From Flavobacteriaceae bacterium UBA3159 (GTDB lineage: Bacteria > Bacteroidota > Bacteroidia > Flavobacteriales > Flavobacteriaceae), in NCBI GenBank assembly GCA_002364535.1, contig DEYL01000054.1, positions 26,434 to 90,433 of the forward strand: a DNA stretch of 64,000 nucleotides, read 5' to 3'. Below the pieces are notes generated by a model. That model ran no database searches and had not been told where the DNA came from. It saw nothing but the letters and a program-made list of their open reading frames with translations. Both the position numbers and the translations under genes were made by a program. Positions 18,003-27,485 of the stretch are shown here, piece after piece. Numbering within the stretch: position 1 is the first letter of the stretch; every line of letters starts with the position of its first letter.

Positions 18003-19454
18003 TCAATTTTCTAAATAAATAAAAGCAGATGTTTTTTTTGGATCACTATCCTCCCATCCATAAAATAAAATGTAATCTTTTAATTGTTCTCCAGAGAAAT
18101 CATTAATAAATTGGATATTATTAAATTTCCATTTACTTTTTTTATTTATAGGTGTTATTTTTTTTGAAAATTCCCAATTAATGCCATCTATTGAAACCCA
18201 CTCTTCTATGTCTCCACCGCCATGCTTATCCATGTAGTGTCCATTCATTTGATTAATTTTTGTCCAATTTTTAAGATTGTTTTTTTTAAGGAAATTAATT
18301 GCATCATCATATTTAGTCCTTGTTACTTTGTCACCAACTATTAAATATGAAAAATATTTGTTGTCTTTATATAAAATTCCCCCATTATTCCATTGGTGAT
18401 TAGAAGTTCTAATAGGAGATTTTACCCATTCTCCATTTAGAAATTGAACAAAATAATAATTAAAATCATCAATTGATTTCTCGGTAATTAAATGAAGAAA
18501 TGCTGGGTTACCATTTTTATCTATTATTATTTCAGGTGGAATTCCAGCCCCTCTACCCTGAGTATTCCAAACAATACAATCCTTATTAGCCGAGTCAAGG
18601 TCGATTGGAAGAATAAGTTGTTTTCCCCTAAAATTATATGCTTTTTGGGTTTTTAAATCAACTCTTAAATAATACAAATTGTATTTAAAGTCGTTAGTTA
18701 CAATTGAATTATATCTTTCATTAAAGTATCTGCCAGGATTATTTTCCTTATTATCATCATATGATATAAATGCAATGTGAATAAACTTTCTATCATGGCT
18801 TAATCTAATAGAGTGATAAGATGACCATTCAAACATTCCTCCTATATCTAGATTAGTAGTAGTATTTTCAACATAGGCCCAGCTTTGAGTTTCTTCTTGT
18901 TTTATGGCATATTTCCAATGCCCTGTATGACCTCCTTCCCTGAAATAAACAAGGTCACCATAAGCTGATTTTGAATATGATGGGTAAGATACTTTTGTGT
19001 CTAAAAAGGATTTCTTCACCCAATCATCTTTAGACCTTCCAATTGAACTTTCATTCTTTGAAATCAAATGATAACCTGAAGAGTTATGAGTTCCATACAC
19101 AACATTAATTTTCATTTTATTGTCTAGCCAAATTATAGGGCAATGATGATGGTCAGATGATGAATTATTATCTAAACTAAAGGTGGTCCCTAATTTTTTA
19201 GTTTTTACATTAAATGAAGTAATCATTGGTATTGTTTTAGGCTTTTCATCCAAGTTAACTCTATTACCATTGTAAACCAGATAAAGGGTATCGCCTAATT
19301 TTAGTACTTGAGGCCTTTGTCTCCTATCATATAACATTTTTAAATTCCCCCCTTGACCGAAAGAATATATCGAATTTAAGCTCTCAACATTTTCTTGGGA
19401 CCATAAATGAGATGTTATTATTAAAAAGAATATTGTTATAAATTTTAAAGCCAT
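18003..19454 (-). CDS. BNR_4 beta-propeller protein, candidate polysaccharide lyase
   Basis: A 483-residue secreted protein (signal ending LWSQ). Its pattern of YLVYNG, DHHHCPIIW, NVVYGTHN, FEWSSYHSIRLS and DKNGNPAFLHL repeats matches the BNR_4 class of seven-bladed propellers, which includes ulvan lyases of PL24 and PL25 type. His102 (in DHHH) and His123 (in YGTHN) are 21 residues apart, the relative placement I recall for the catalytic His pair of the PL24 enzyme; this is from memory and needs alignment. It lies between two sulfatases in a tight operon. It could instead be a non-catalytic glycan-binding or other hydrolytic BNR protein. No codon-usage oddity is visible. Confidence 0.7.
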   Translation of the reverse strand: MALKFITIFFLIITSHLWSQENVESLNSIYSFGQGGNLKMLYDRRQRPQVLKLGDTLYLVYNGNRVNLDEKPKTIPMITSFNVKTKKLGTTFSLDNNSSSDHHHCPIIWLDNKMKINVVYGTHNSSGYHLISKNESSIGRSKDDWVKKSFLDTKVSYPSYSKSAYGDLVYFREGGHTGHWKYAIKQEETQSWAYVENTTTNLDIGGMFEWSSYHSIRLSHDRKFIHIAFISYDDNKENNPGRYFNERYNSIVTNDFKYNLYYLRVDLKTQKAYNFRGKQLILPIDLDSANKDCIVWNTQGRGAGIPPEIIIDKNGNPAFLHLITEKSIDDFNYYFVQFLNGEWVKSPIRTSNHQWNNGGILYKDNKYFSYLIVGDKVTRTKYDDAINFLKKNNLKNWTKINQMNGHYMDKHGGGDIEEWVSIDGINWEFSKKITPINKKSKWKFNNIQFINDFSGEQLKDYILFYGWEDSDPKKTSAFIYLEN

Positions 19455-19479
19455 CTAAATAAGTAAATTTAATTAAAAA

Positions 19480-21024
19480 TTACCAGCTTTTGGAGATTAC
19501 ATTTTGCATCTCAGGGCTATCTGTTTGAGAATCACCAAAATCCTCTCTCAATTGAATTAATTCGTTTTTCAATTCCTTAATAGTAGATTGATAATTTGGA
19601 TTATCGTATTGGTTTTCAAGTTCCAAAGGGTCATTGACCAGATCATAAAATTCCCAACTAGGTGGAGTAGCTTTATCGGTATATGTTCCCTTAAGTCCCA
19701 ATGAGAGACCATAGTAAAAAATCAATTTGTTGCGATCTGTCCGAATACCCAGGTGAGCAGGTCGATTGATTGAATGAGCGTAATATCTATAATACATCTT
19801 GTCCCTCCAATGACCGGGAGTTTCCATTATGAGATTTTTACGAAAGCTTTCTCCCTGGAATTGATCAGGTTGTGGGATACCCGCATAGTCTAATAGTAGT
19901 GAGGGAAAGTCGATATTTAATACAATGTCGTCTATCCTTTTGCCAGCTGGAATTTCCTCTGGATAACGAATCACAAAGGGCATACGGGCAGATTCTTCCA
20001 AAAACATTCGCTTGTCAAACATACCGTGTTCACCCAAGAAATAACCTTGATCGGAGGTGTAAATGATCAGGGTATTGTCGACCAAGCCATTATCATCCAA
20101 ATAGGTCAACATTCTTCCGATATTGTCATCTATAGCTGCAGCCGATTTCAAGAAGTCTTTGACAAATTTTTGATAGGTTTTTTTTCTAGACTGAACAGCA
20201 TCCAAACCTTCTGTGTCGAATGGGAGACCAGGATAGCGATCATTGTCTTTGATAGAGGCCTGTCGCCACCGCTCTGCCAAAATCTCAAGGATTTGCCCGT
20301 CAAAGCTACGTCCCGACTGTTGGGGATCAAAATCCAGTAATGAGACAGGTTCGGGAATAGTATCGTTTTCAAATAAATTTCTGAATCGCGCTGGATAATC
20401 AAAGGGTTCGTGGGTGGCTTTAAAATGAGTCATCAGCATAAAAGGCTTTTCTTTATCCCTTTGATCCAACCACTTTAGCGATTCATCCATAATGACATCG
20501 GCGGAGAATCCCTTGTACTCCTTACCTCCTTTGTTTCCGTATTCCCAATTGTCATTGTTTTTTAGAATAGGGTTGTGGTACCTCCCCTGTCCCGGCAGTA
20601 TATTGAAATGGTCAAAACCGGAGGGTTTGTCCTTCAGGTGCCACTTACCAATAAGTGCAGTCTGATAACCTGATTTTTGAATCAGTTGGGCTACATTTTG
20701 TCGATTGGAATCTAAGGCATCGGTAAGGGTAAAGACTTGATTGTTATGACTGTATTGACCGGTGAGTATGGAGGCACGGCTGGGAACACAAATAGAGTTG
20801 GTGCAAAAGGCATTGTCCAAAACCACCCCATCTGCAGCCAACCTTTTGATGTTTTGATTGACCGCATATTGCTCTAAGACACCGCCGTATATACCCCACG
20901 CCTGACTTGTATGATCATCGGACATTATAAAAATAATATTGGGAGGTCGGTGCAGTTTTTTACCCGGTGAAGTACTACAACTAAGCGCCAAAAAACAAAT
21001 AAAACACAGATATATAGATTTCAT
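19480..21024 (-). CDS. S1-type sulfatase lipoprotein
   Basis: A 514-residue lipoprotein (ALSC, Cys16). The N-terminal motif is IIFIMSDDHTSQAWG, the formylglycine motif CVPSRASILTG (Cys79), then GKWHL near residue 126, FKATHEPF near 190 and a YTSDQGYFLGEHG block near 325. This architecture is that of sulfatases acting on hexose or hexosamine-type sulfates (N-acetylglucosamine-6-sulfatase-like branch); exact subfamily is not certain. It is the first gene of the three-gene minus-strand operon and diverges from the tandem-DUF1080 operon across 84 bp that contain a palindromic operator-like site. Confidence 0.92.
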   Translation of the reverse strand: MKSIYLCFICFLALSCSTSPGKKLHRPPNIIFIMSDDHTSQAWGIYGGVLEQYAVNQNIKRLAADGVVLDNAFCTNSICVPSRASILTGQYSHNNQVFTLTDALDSNRQNVAQLIQKSGYQTALIGKWHLKDKPSGFDHFNILPGQGRYHNPILKNNDNWEYGNKGGKEYKGFSADVIMDESLKWLDQRDKEKPFMLMTHFKATHEPFDYPARFRNLFENDTIPEPVSLLDFDPQQSGRSFDGQILEILAERWRQASIKDNDRYPGLPFDTEGLDAVQSRKKTYQKFVKDFLKSAAAIDDNIGRMLTYLDDNGLVDNTLIIYTSDQGYFLGEHGMFDKRMFLEESARMPFVIRYPEEIPAGKRIDDIVLNIDFPSLLLDYAGIPQPDQFQGESFRKNLIMETPGHWRDKMYYRYYAHSINRPAHLGIRTDRNKLIFYYGLSLGLKGTYTDKATPPSWEFYDLVNDPLELENQYDNPNYQSTIKELKNELIQLREDFGDSQTDSPEMQNVISKSW

Positions 21025-21072
21025 ATTTTAGTTTTTTTGAATAGGATATCGAATTTATTTTTTTGTTACATT

Positions 21073-21089
21073 TGCGTGCACGCACACAA
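21073..21089. promoter_or_regulatory. Palindromic operator-like site between divergent operons
   Basis: A perfect 12-bp palindrome TGCGTGCACGCA at 21073-21084, overlapping a TACATTTG sequence (21068-21075) that matches the Bacteroidota -7 element. The 14 bases at 21076-21089 match those at 26050-26063 upstream of the Gfo/Idh gene at 13 positions. It lies between a sulfatase operon (minus) and the DUF1080-sulfatase operon (plus), 19 bp before the latter's ATG. The shape is that of a dimeric repressor site such as a LacI- or GntR-family operator; no such regulator is in the window. Confidence 0.6.
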
Positions 21090-21108
21090 TCAACTAACAA
21101 ATAATATT

Positions 21109-22503
21109 ATGAAAATCAAATTTAACTTTTTTAGTCAACTGCCCATGCTAACCATGGCGTTATTTTTATGTTCAAATATGATCGCCCAATCAGATTGGAA
21201 ATCACTTTTTAACGGTAAGGATATGTCGGGTTGGGAGGTGAAAAATGGAACTGCTAAATATCACATTACCAATGAAGCCATCGTAGGTACTTCACGAACC
21301 GGAACCCCAAATACTTTTTTGTGTACAAAAAAGATGTACGGTGATTTTATCTTGGAGTTGGAGGTGTTAGTTACTCCTGGGCTGAATTCCGGTATTCAGT
21401 TTCGCTCAAACTCATCAAAAGAATATAAGAATGGTCGTGTTCACGGTTATCAATCTGAGCTGGATACAAGTAGAAGAGCGTGGTCTGCTGGAATTTATGA
21501 TGAAGGACGAAGAGGTTGGTTGTATCCACTTACAATAAACACAAAGGGTGGTGCTGCCTTCAACAATGGCGGCTGGAACAAGGTGAGAATTGAGGCCATT
21601 GGAAATTCAATCAAAACTTTTATGAATGGAGTTCAATGTGCCAATCTTGTGGACGATATGACCGACAAAGGCTTTATTGCCTTGCAGGTGCATTCCATCA
21701 GAGAAAAAGGTCAAGAGGGAAAAACCATCCAGTGGAAAAACATCAAAATTGTAACTGAAAACCTAGATCGGTACAGAACAAAAAATCAACCCCAAGCTAG
21801 ACAAATTAGTTATTTGACCAATACACTCACCCAAGAAGAGAAGCGAAAAGGTTGGAGATTGCTTTGGGATGGAAAAACTAAAAATGGTTGGAAAGGATCT
21901 AAATCTGATTACTTTCCAAAACACGGGATCGAAATAGTTAATGGAACCATTCACTTTCTGAAACACGATAAAACAAAAGATTTCAAAAGATCTGGATCTA
22001 TTGTTACCAAAGAAAGATTTGATAACTTTGAGTTAGAGGTTGATTTTATGGTTAAAAAAGGAGGTAATAGTGGTATCAAATATTTTGTTGATGCATTAAC
22101 TTATGGGGATGGTAGGAACATTGGATTTGAATTTCAAATTCTAGATGATGATCACCCAGATCATAATGGTGGTGTTGGTGGAAACAGAACTATCGGTTCA
22201 CTCTATGACCTAATAGCCGCTGAAAACCTATCTGAATCAAATCGAGATGATATTAGAGCTAATAGTAATGGTAAGTGGAACAGAGCAAGAGTTGTTGTAA
22301 ATGGTGGAAAAGTTCAACACTGGATAAACAACATCAAAGTTGTAGAATATGACCGTTTTTCTCAATCGATGAAAAATCTGATTAAAAAAAGCAAATACGT
22401 AAACCACCAAGGCTTTGGAATGGGAAGCAGTGGTAGGATATTGCTTCAAGATCACAGTCCCGGAGACGTTAAGTTTAAAAACATAAAAATTCGTGAGTTC
22501 TAG
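21109..22503 (+). CDS. Tandem DUF1080 (3-keto-glycoside hydrolase-like) secreted protein
   Basis: The start at 21109 is chosen over an upstream ATG because it gives a signal peptide ending NMIAQ and leaves the operator site outside the gene. The 464-residue product has two DUF1080 (PF06439) concanavalin-like domains: about residues 28-225 (SLFNGKDMSGWEV, NSGIQFRS, VHGYQSELD) and 245-464 (LLWDGKTKNGWKG, NSGIKYFV, FEFQILDDD). DUF1080 members have been shown in Bacteroides to cleave 3-keto-glycosides made by Gfo/Idh/MocA oxidoreductases. It overlaps the next sulfatase gene by 11 bp, so both are likely one operon. Catalysis is inferred; the domain call is secure. Confidence 0.85.
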   Translation: MKIKFNFFSQLPMLTMALFLCSNMIAQSDWKSLFNGKDMSGWEVKNGTAKYHITNEAIVGTSRTGTPNTFLCTKKMYGDFILELEVLVTPGLNSGIQFRSNSSKEYKNGRVHGYQSELDTSRRAWSAGIYDEGRRGWLYPLTINTKGGAAFNNGGWNKVRIEAIGNSIKTFMNGVQCANLVDDMTDKGFIALQVHSIREKGQEGKTIQWKNIKIVTENLDRYRTKNQPQARQISYLTNTLTQEEKRKGWRLLWDGKTKNGWKGSKSDYFPKHGIEIVNGTIHFLKHDKTKDFKRSGSIVTKERFDNFELEVDFMVKKGGNSGIKYFVDALTYGDGRNIGFEFQILDDDHPDHNGGVGGNRTIGSLYDLIAAENLSESNRDDIRANSNGKWNRARVVVNGGKVQHWINNIKVVEYDRFSQSMKNLIKKSKYVNHQGFGMGSSGRILLQDHSPGDVKFKNIKIREF

Positions 22504-24049
22504 GATTTTAATTTCTTTAATTCTTCTAAGCAGTTTATCAAATTGTAATGAAACACCGCTTCCGAAAAGTCCTACCAATGTCATTCTGATTCTTGTTGAT
22601 GACATGGGCTTTTCGGACTTGGGTGCCTATGGCAGTGAGGTAGCAACCCCTAATATCGATCGTCTGGCTTTGGATGGTGTAAGGTTTACCAATGCCTATA
22701 ATACATCTAAATGCTTTCCCTCCAGGGCTGCCCTGCTCACGGGATTGTATTCCCAGCAAATGGGGTACCACGAAAGTTTTAGGCAGCCTATGCGTAATGC
22801 GATTACACTGGGAGAGTTGTTTCAATCGTCGGGTTACACTACCCTTTGGTCGGGTAAACACCATAGCACAGAAAACCCTGTGGACAGAGGTTTTGATCAT
22901 TACAGTGGACTGTTAGATGGCGCAGCCAATCATTTTAACCCGGGAATTAAAAGAGAGGGTGAGGGACAACCGGCCCAAAAAGGACTTAAAAATACACCCG
23001 TTACCTACCGAAATTGGGTAATCGAAGGCGAAGTTTACAATCCATATACACCCAAATCCAAAGAATTCTATACCACCGATATTTTTACAAATTATGCTCT
23101 TGATTGGATGGATCAAATCAAACACGAAAAACCTTTTTTCCTTTACCTGTCCTACACCGCTCCTCATGACCCCCTCATGGCTTGGCCAAAAGACATTGAA
23201 AAGTATAATGACCGTTATAAAGAGGGATATGAAGCAATAAGAAAAAAACGATTCAAAAAACAAAAACTATTGGGCGTGCTTCCCAAAAATGCAGTATTAT
23301 CAAAATCTGAACACTCCGATTGGGACAGCCTGACCGCAGCAGAAAAAGCCGAGGAAAGCAGAACCATGGCCGTATATGCTGCCATGATTGATCGTTTGGA
23401 TCAGAACATTGGCAGAATACTGAAAAAGCTAAAACAGCAGGGAAAGCTTAACAACACGCTTATTATTTTTACCTCTGATAATGGAGGATCGAGCGAGGTA
23501 GTCAATATCCCGGAAGGAACCGGAGAAATTGGCACCTCTACCAACTGGAAGTCCTTGGGAAAAAACTGGGCTAATGTGAGTAATACACCTTACAGAGAAT
23601 ATAAAAACTGGAGTCATGAAGGGGGTATAAAAACCCCATTGATCGCCTATTGGCCAGAAAAAATAAAAAATAAAGGCTTTATATCCCACAAACCTGTACA
23701 TTTTATTGATTTCCTTCCTACCCTACAGGAACTGATAGGGGCAAGCTATCCTCAGCATTTAAATGGTTATACAATTTTTCCCAGCCCGGGAAAAAGTTTT
23801 TTGCCTCAATTATTGGGGGACTCATCCTTTAAAAGAGATGCCCCAATATTTTGGCAATGGAGACATGGAAAAGCAGTAAGGGATGGGAGTTGGAAATTAG
23901 TAGCACATAAGGAAGTCTGGGAGTTGTTCAATTTGGAAACTGACCCCGTTGAGGAAATCAACCTTATTGACAAGGATAAAGAAAAAGCAGCACAACTAAA
24001 ATCGCTCTATAAAGATTGGGCCGCCCAGTTTAAAATTACCAAAAGATGA
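22493..24049 (+). CDS. S1-type arylsulfatase lipoprotein, GTG start
   Basis: A 518-residue protein starting at GTG 22493, the first codon giving a lipoprotein signal (LSNC, Cys18); this overlaps the DUF1080 gene by 11 bp. ILVDDMGFSDLGAYG near residue 34 carries the metal ligands and CFPSRAALLTG carries the formylglycine Cys74. GKHHS near 122, TAPHDP near 221 and TSDNGGSSEV near 324 follow, as in the large arylsulfatase A-like subfamily (S1_4). A long insertion around residues 240-300 is typical of that subfamily. It is translationally coupled to the next sulfatase through an ATGA overlap. Confidence 0.92.
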   Translation: MSSRILISLILLSSLSNCNETPLPKSPTNVILILVDDMGFSDLGAYGSEVATPNIDRLALDGVRFTNAYNTSKCFPSRAALLTGLYSQQMGYHESFRQPMRNAITLGELFQSSGYTTLWSGKHHSTENPVDRGFDHYSGLLDGAANHFNPGIKREGEGQPAQKGLKNTPVTYRNWVIEGEVYNPYTPKSKEFYTTDIFTNYALDWMDQIKHEKPFFLYLSYTAPHDPLMAWPKDIEKYNDRYKEGYEAIRKKRFKKQKLLGVLPKNAVLSKSEHSDWDSLTAAEKAEESRTMAVYAAMIDRLDQNIGRILKKLKQQGKLNNTLIIFTSDNGGSSEVVNIPEGTGEIGTSTNWKSLGKNWANVSNTPYREYKNWSHEGGIKTPLIAYWPEKIKNKGFISHKPVHFIDFLPTLQELIGASYPQHLNGYTIFPSPGKSFLPQLLGDSSFKRDAPIFWQWRHGKAVRDGSWKLVAHKEVWELFNLETDPVEEINLIDKDKEKAAQLKSLYKDWAAQFKITKR

Positions 24050-25965
24050 TTTTGATTTTTGATATGATGCGCCAACCTAGCCTAATGTTTTTTCTTTTTT
24101 TTAACTGCTCACTCTTTTTGGGCTGTTCCAACCCCACGGAAGGAGAAAAAAAACCCCCAAATATTTTGTGGATTACCGTGGAAGACATCAGCCCCGATCT
24201 GGGTTGCTATGGAGACCCATTGGCCCATACACCAACTTTGGATGCCCTGGCCTCAAAAGGATTTCGTTACAATCATGCCATTGCCAATGCACCCGTTTGT
24301 GCACCTGCACGAAACGCCATAATCACAGGAATGTATCCCTCATCTCTGGGTACACTTCACATGCGTTCTTTTTCCAATACCATGAAAAGCTCGGGAAGAA
24401 TTCCAACAGAAATCAAACTCTACCCAGAGGTGTTGAGAAGTGCTGGATATTACTGCACCAACAACAACAAAGAGGACTATAATTTTAATTTGAAAAGAGA
24501 AATCTGGGATGAATCCAGCAAAACTGCTCATTGGAAAAAAAGACCCAATAAAAACACCCCTTTCTTTTCAATTTTCAATTTGACCATGACGCATGAAAGC
24601 TGCATCAACAATCAAGAAAAACACGAACGACTAACCCAAGACCTTCCTGAGCACTTGAGAACAGTTCCCGAAAAAATAGCAGTTCCCCCCTACTATCCAG
24701 ACACGCCCGAAGTAAGAAGATTACTGACACGTCATTATGACAATATTGCCACAATGGATGCTGTAGTGGAAAAACTACTCCAAGAACTCGAAGAGTCCGG
24801 GGAAAGTAAAAACACCATAGTCTTTTTTTATTCCGACCACGGTACAGGTCTACCTAGACACAAAAGATGGCTGTTTGACACAGGGGTAAAAGTACCTTTT
24901 ATCGTTTATATTCCGGAACAATACAAAGAGTTGTATCCCGCTGAACCGGGAAGCGAAGTAGATCAATTAATCAGTTTTATCGACTTGGCCCCAACCGCCA
25001 TTGAGCTGGCAGGTGCTCAAATTCCAAAGAGCATGCAAGGGCAAGCTTTTTTGGGAAAAAATCTAAAACTGGAAAGAGATTATGTATTCTTGGCCAGAGG
25101 CAGAATGGATGAACGCTATGACATCCAAAGAGGGGTCAGAAGTAAAAGATTTAAATACCTCCGTTACTACGAACCCAAAAAATCATTTATACAATACATG
25201 AATACCCCCGAAGGAGGCCCTTTGATGACAGAACTAAGAAAGGCTGAAAAAGAAGGGGCGCTAAAGCCAGAAGGACAGCAACTCGTTGCGTCCACAAAAC
25301 CCGCTGAATCCTTGTTTGATTTGAGTAAAGATCCAATGGAATTTAATGACTTAGCCAATGATCCAAGAATGAAAGAAGAGTTGGCAAGGCTTAGAGCCGT
25401 TCACGATCAATGGATGAAACAAGTACTGGACGTTGGACTAATTCCAGAGGCCATAATGAGAAACTGGGAAGAAAAGAACGATCAATCCATTTACAAATGG
25501 ATTAGGACACAAGAAGATTTTTATGATGAATTGTTGTTGATATCCTCAACAGCAAATGAAAATATATTGTTTAAAGGGTTAAATCACCCCAATGAAGCCA
25601 TTCGATATTGGGCAGGGCAAGGGCTTTACAATCTGGATAAAAAGATTAAAAAGGCCACTATCGACCGTTTAAACCAAAAACTCAATGATTCCGTTATCAA
25701 TGTAAGTATTAGTGCTGCTCGGGCATTACTCAAGCATAAATCCCCCTCCAAAGAATTGATGAAAGTATTATCCAGCGGATTAAAAGCAGAAAACGAGTGG
25801 ACGCGATTACAAACAGCTTTGGTGTTGGATGATTTTCAGAATGCGCTTAAAGTTTTGGAAAAACAATCACAAAATCTTATTGATTCCGACACAAACAAAT
25901 ATGTTGTTAGGGTTCTAAATCATGGGCTAAACGAGCTTAACGGAACTTCGAGTAAGGTCAGGTAA
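24046..25965 (+). CDS. S1-type sulfatase with C-terminal HEAT-like repeats
   Basis: A 639-residue lipoprotein (FLGC, Cys27) overlapping the previous stop as ATGA. The N-terminal sulfatase domain has LWITVEDISPDLGCYG and the formylglycine motif CAPARNAIITG (Cys85), as in heparan N-sulfatase-like S1_8 enzymes, then a YSDHGTGLPRHK block near residue 263. After about residue 480 comes an all-helical tail with repeated patterns such as LNHPNEAIRYWAGQGL and VINVSISAARALL, which look like HEAT repeats. Start alternatives at 24064 and 24067 would shorten the leader slightly. The HEAT tail may bind a partner or substrate. Confidence 0.9.
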   Translation: MILIFDMMRQPSLMFFLFFNCSLFLGCSNPTEGEKKPPNILWITVEDISPDLGCYGDPLAHTPTLDALASKGFRYNHAIANAPVCAPARNAIITGMYPSSLGTLHMRSFSNTMKSSGRIPTEIKLYPEVLRSAGYYCTNNNKEDYNFNLKREIWDESSKTAHWKKRPNKNTPFFSIFNLTMTHESCINNQEKHERLTQDLPEHLRTVPEKIAVPPYYPDTPEVRRLLTRHYDNIATMDAVVEKLLQELEESGESKNTIVFFYSDHGTGLPRHKRWLFDTGVKVPFIVYIPEQYKELYPAEPGSEVDQLISFIDLAPTAIELAGAQIPKSMQGQAFLGKNLKLERDYVFLARGRMDERYDIQRGVRSKRFKYLRYYEPKKSFIQYMNTPEGGPLMTELRKAEKEGALKPEGQQLVASTKPAESLFDLSKDPMEFNDLANDPRMKEELARLRAVHDQWMKQVLDVGLIPEAIMRNWEEKNDQSIYKWIRTQEDFYDELLLISSTANENILFKGLNHPNEAIRYWAGQGLYNLDKKIKKATIDRLNQKLNDSVINVSISAARALLKHKSPSKELMKVLSSGLKAENEWTRLQTALVLDDFQNALKVLEKQSQNLIDSDTNKYVVRVLNHGLNELNGTSSKVR

Positions 25966-26048
25966 TCTTATTTATTGAAATATTAGGGTATTTAATAACT
26001 TAATTAGGTAGCAATATTCAAAAAAAATTATATTTTTGGTATGATACA

Positions 26049-26063
26049 TGTGTACGCACACAA
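26049..26063. promoter_or_regulatory. Operator-like site upstream of the Gfo/Idh operon
   Basis: Near-palindrome TGTGTACGCACACA (26049-26062; 12 of 14 positions symmetric), 30 bp before the ATG at 26094. Bases 26050-26063 share 13 of 14 with 21076-21089 in the divergent sulfatase/DUF1080 promoter region. A TATTTTTG sequence just upstream (26031-26038) matches the Bacteroidota -7 element, which would place this site over the transcription start. The shared site implies common control of the two operons. Confidence 0.6.
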
Positions 26064-26093
26064 AAAGTATATTCAACTAAAATTAATACAATA

Positions 26094-27476
26094 ATGGATT
26101 TAAACAGAAGGAAATTTATCAAAGATGCCTCTCTTGTTTCGGCTGGGGTAATTGCCGGGGTAAGTGGTGTTAGCGCTGCTAGCACTGCGATGAGTGCCCA
26201 GAGTTACAGAAGAATTATTGGCTCCAATGATCGTCTTAACGTTGGAATCGTTGGGTTTTCAGGTCGAGCCAAAGGTTCGCTTATTCCCGCTTTTCAACAA
26301 CATACAAAACAACAAAACTGCCAGATTGTAGGTGTTTCTGACATTTGGAACAGAAGGAGAGACGTGGGAAAAGCGTTTCTGGAAAAAACAACCGGCAACA
26401 AAATCGAAACATGGAGAAATAATGAGGAAATGTATGACAAAAATCAAATTGACGCTGTCATCATTTCGACTGCTGATTTCCAGCACGCCCTTCATACCGT
26501 TCAGGCTGCCAATGCCAAAAAAGACGTTTATGTAGAAAAGCCTTTTGCCGAAACCATGGAAGATGCCAGGTTAGGAAAGAAAGCTGCCAATGATGCGGGT
26601 ATTATTCTTCAAGTAGGATCACAACGCAGAAGTGGGAAAAACTACCATGCTGCCGACAAGTATATGAAATCGGGAGCTTTTGGAGATGTGGTTATGGTCG
26701 AGATGACTTGGAACGTAAACCAACCCGGGAGATGGAGAGTATATCCCAATAAAGTAAAAGACATCAAGGAATCTGATGTGGATTGGAAAAGATACCTAAT
26801 GAACCGTCCTTACCAAAAATGGGATCCAAGAAAATACTTAGAATATCGTTTGTTCTGGCCATTATCCTCGGGTATCCCTGGACAGTGGATGGCGCACCAG
26901 ATTGATACTGTTCACTGGTTTTCAGGCCTAGAGCATCCAAGAAGTGTAGCTGCGAATGGTGGTATCTACCTTTGGAAAGATGGTCGAACCAACTTTGATA
27001 CCATGACCGCGGTATTCGATTACGGTCCCTTGGATGATACTAACTCCGGATTTCAAGTGGTCTATTCTTCCCGCTTTACCAATTCTGCAGGAGGAACCAA
27101 AGAAATTTACTACTCCAATGGAGGTGAACTAAACATGAAGACCAACAAAGTAACACCCAACGGTGGACTTACAGAACGTTATTCTAGTGGAATGAACATG
27201 AAACCCAATCAATTGAAAGAATTTTCATTGTCTGAAATCGATACTAAGGTGGTTACTTCTGCCAATACTGGAGTGGATAACATGACTTCTAATCACATGC
27301 TCAACTGGCTGGAATGCGTCCGTTCCAGAGCAAAAACCAATGCACCGGTTGAAGCTGGGTATAACCACTCAATTGCCAACATCATGACTACAGCATCTAT
27401 GAGGACTGGGCTTAAAGCCACTTTCGATGAAAAAAATCAAGAAGTGTTGGCTGGTGGAAAAGTATTCAAATACTAA
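26094..27476 (+). CDS. Tat-exported Gfo/Idh/MocA-family oxidoreductase
   Basis: A 460-residue NAD(P)-dependent oxidoreductase. Residues 4-10 (NRRKFIK) are a twin-arginine signal, followed by a hydrophobic, alanine-rich stretch, so it is predicted to be exported folded with its cofactor. The Rossmann fold starts at LNVGIVGFSGR (about 48-58); the family catalytic EKP motif is at 148-150, and GQWMAHQIDTVHW near 265-277 carries the substrate-binding His. Exported members of this family oxidise sugars or glycosides to 3-keto forms, and the next gene ends in a DUF1080 domain that could cleave such products. It is preceded by an operator-like site shared with the DUF1080-sulfatase operon. Confidence 0.9.
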   Translation: MDLNRRKFIKDASLVSAGVIAGVSGVSAASTAMSAQSYRRIIGSNDRLNVGIVGFSGRAKGSLIPAFQQHTKQQNCQIVGVSDIWNRRRDVGKAFLEKTTGNKIETWRNNEEMYDKNQIDAVIISTADFQHALHTVQAANAKKDVYVEKPFAETMEDARLGKKAANDAGIILQVGSQRRSGKNYHAADKYMKSGAFGDVVMVEMTWNVNQPGRWRVYPNKVKDIKESDVDWKRYLMNRPYQKWDPRKYLEYRLFWPLSSGIPGQWMAHQIDTVHWFSGLEHPRSVAANGGIYLWKDGRTNFDTMTAVFDYGPLDDTNSGFQVVYSSRFTNSAGGTKEIYYSNGGELNMKTNKVTPNGGLTERYSSGMNMKPNQLKEFSLSEIDTKVVTSANTGVDNMTSNHMLNWLECVRSRAKTNAPVEAGYNHSIANIMTTASMRTGLKATFDEKNQEVLAGGKVFKY

Positions 27477-27485
27477 TACAGTACT

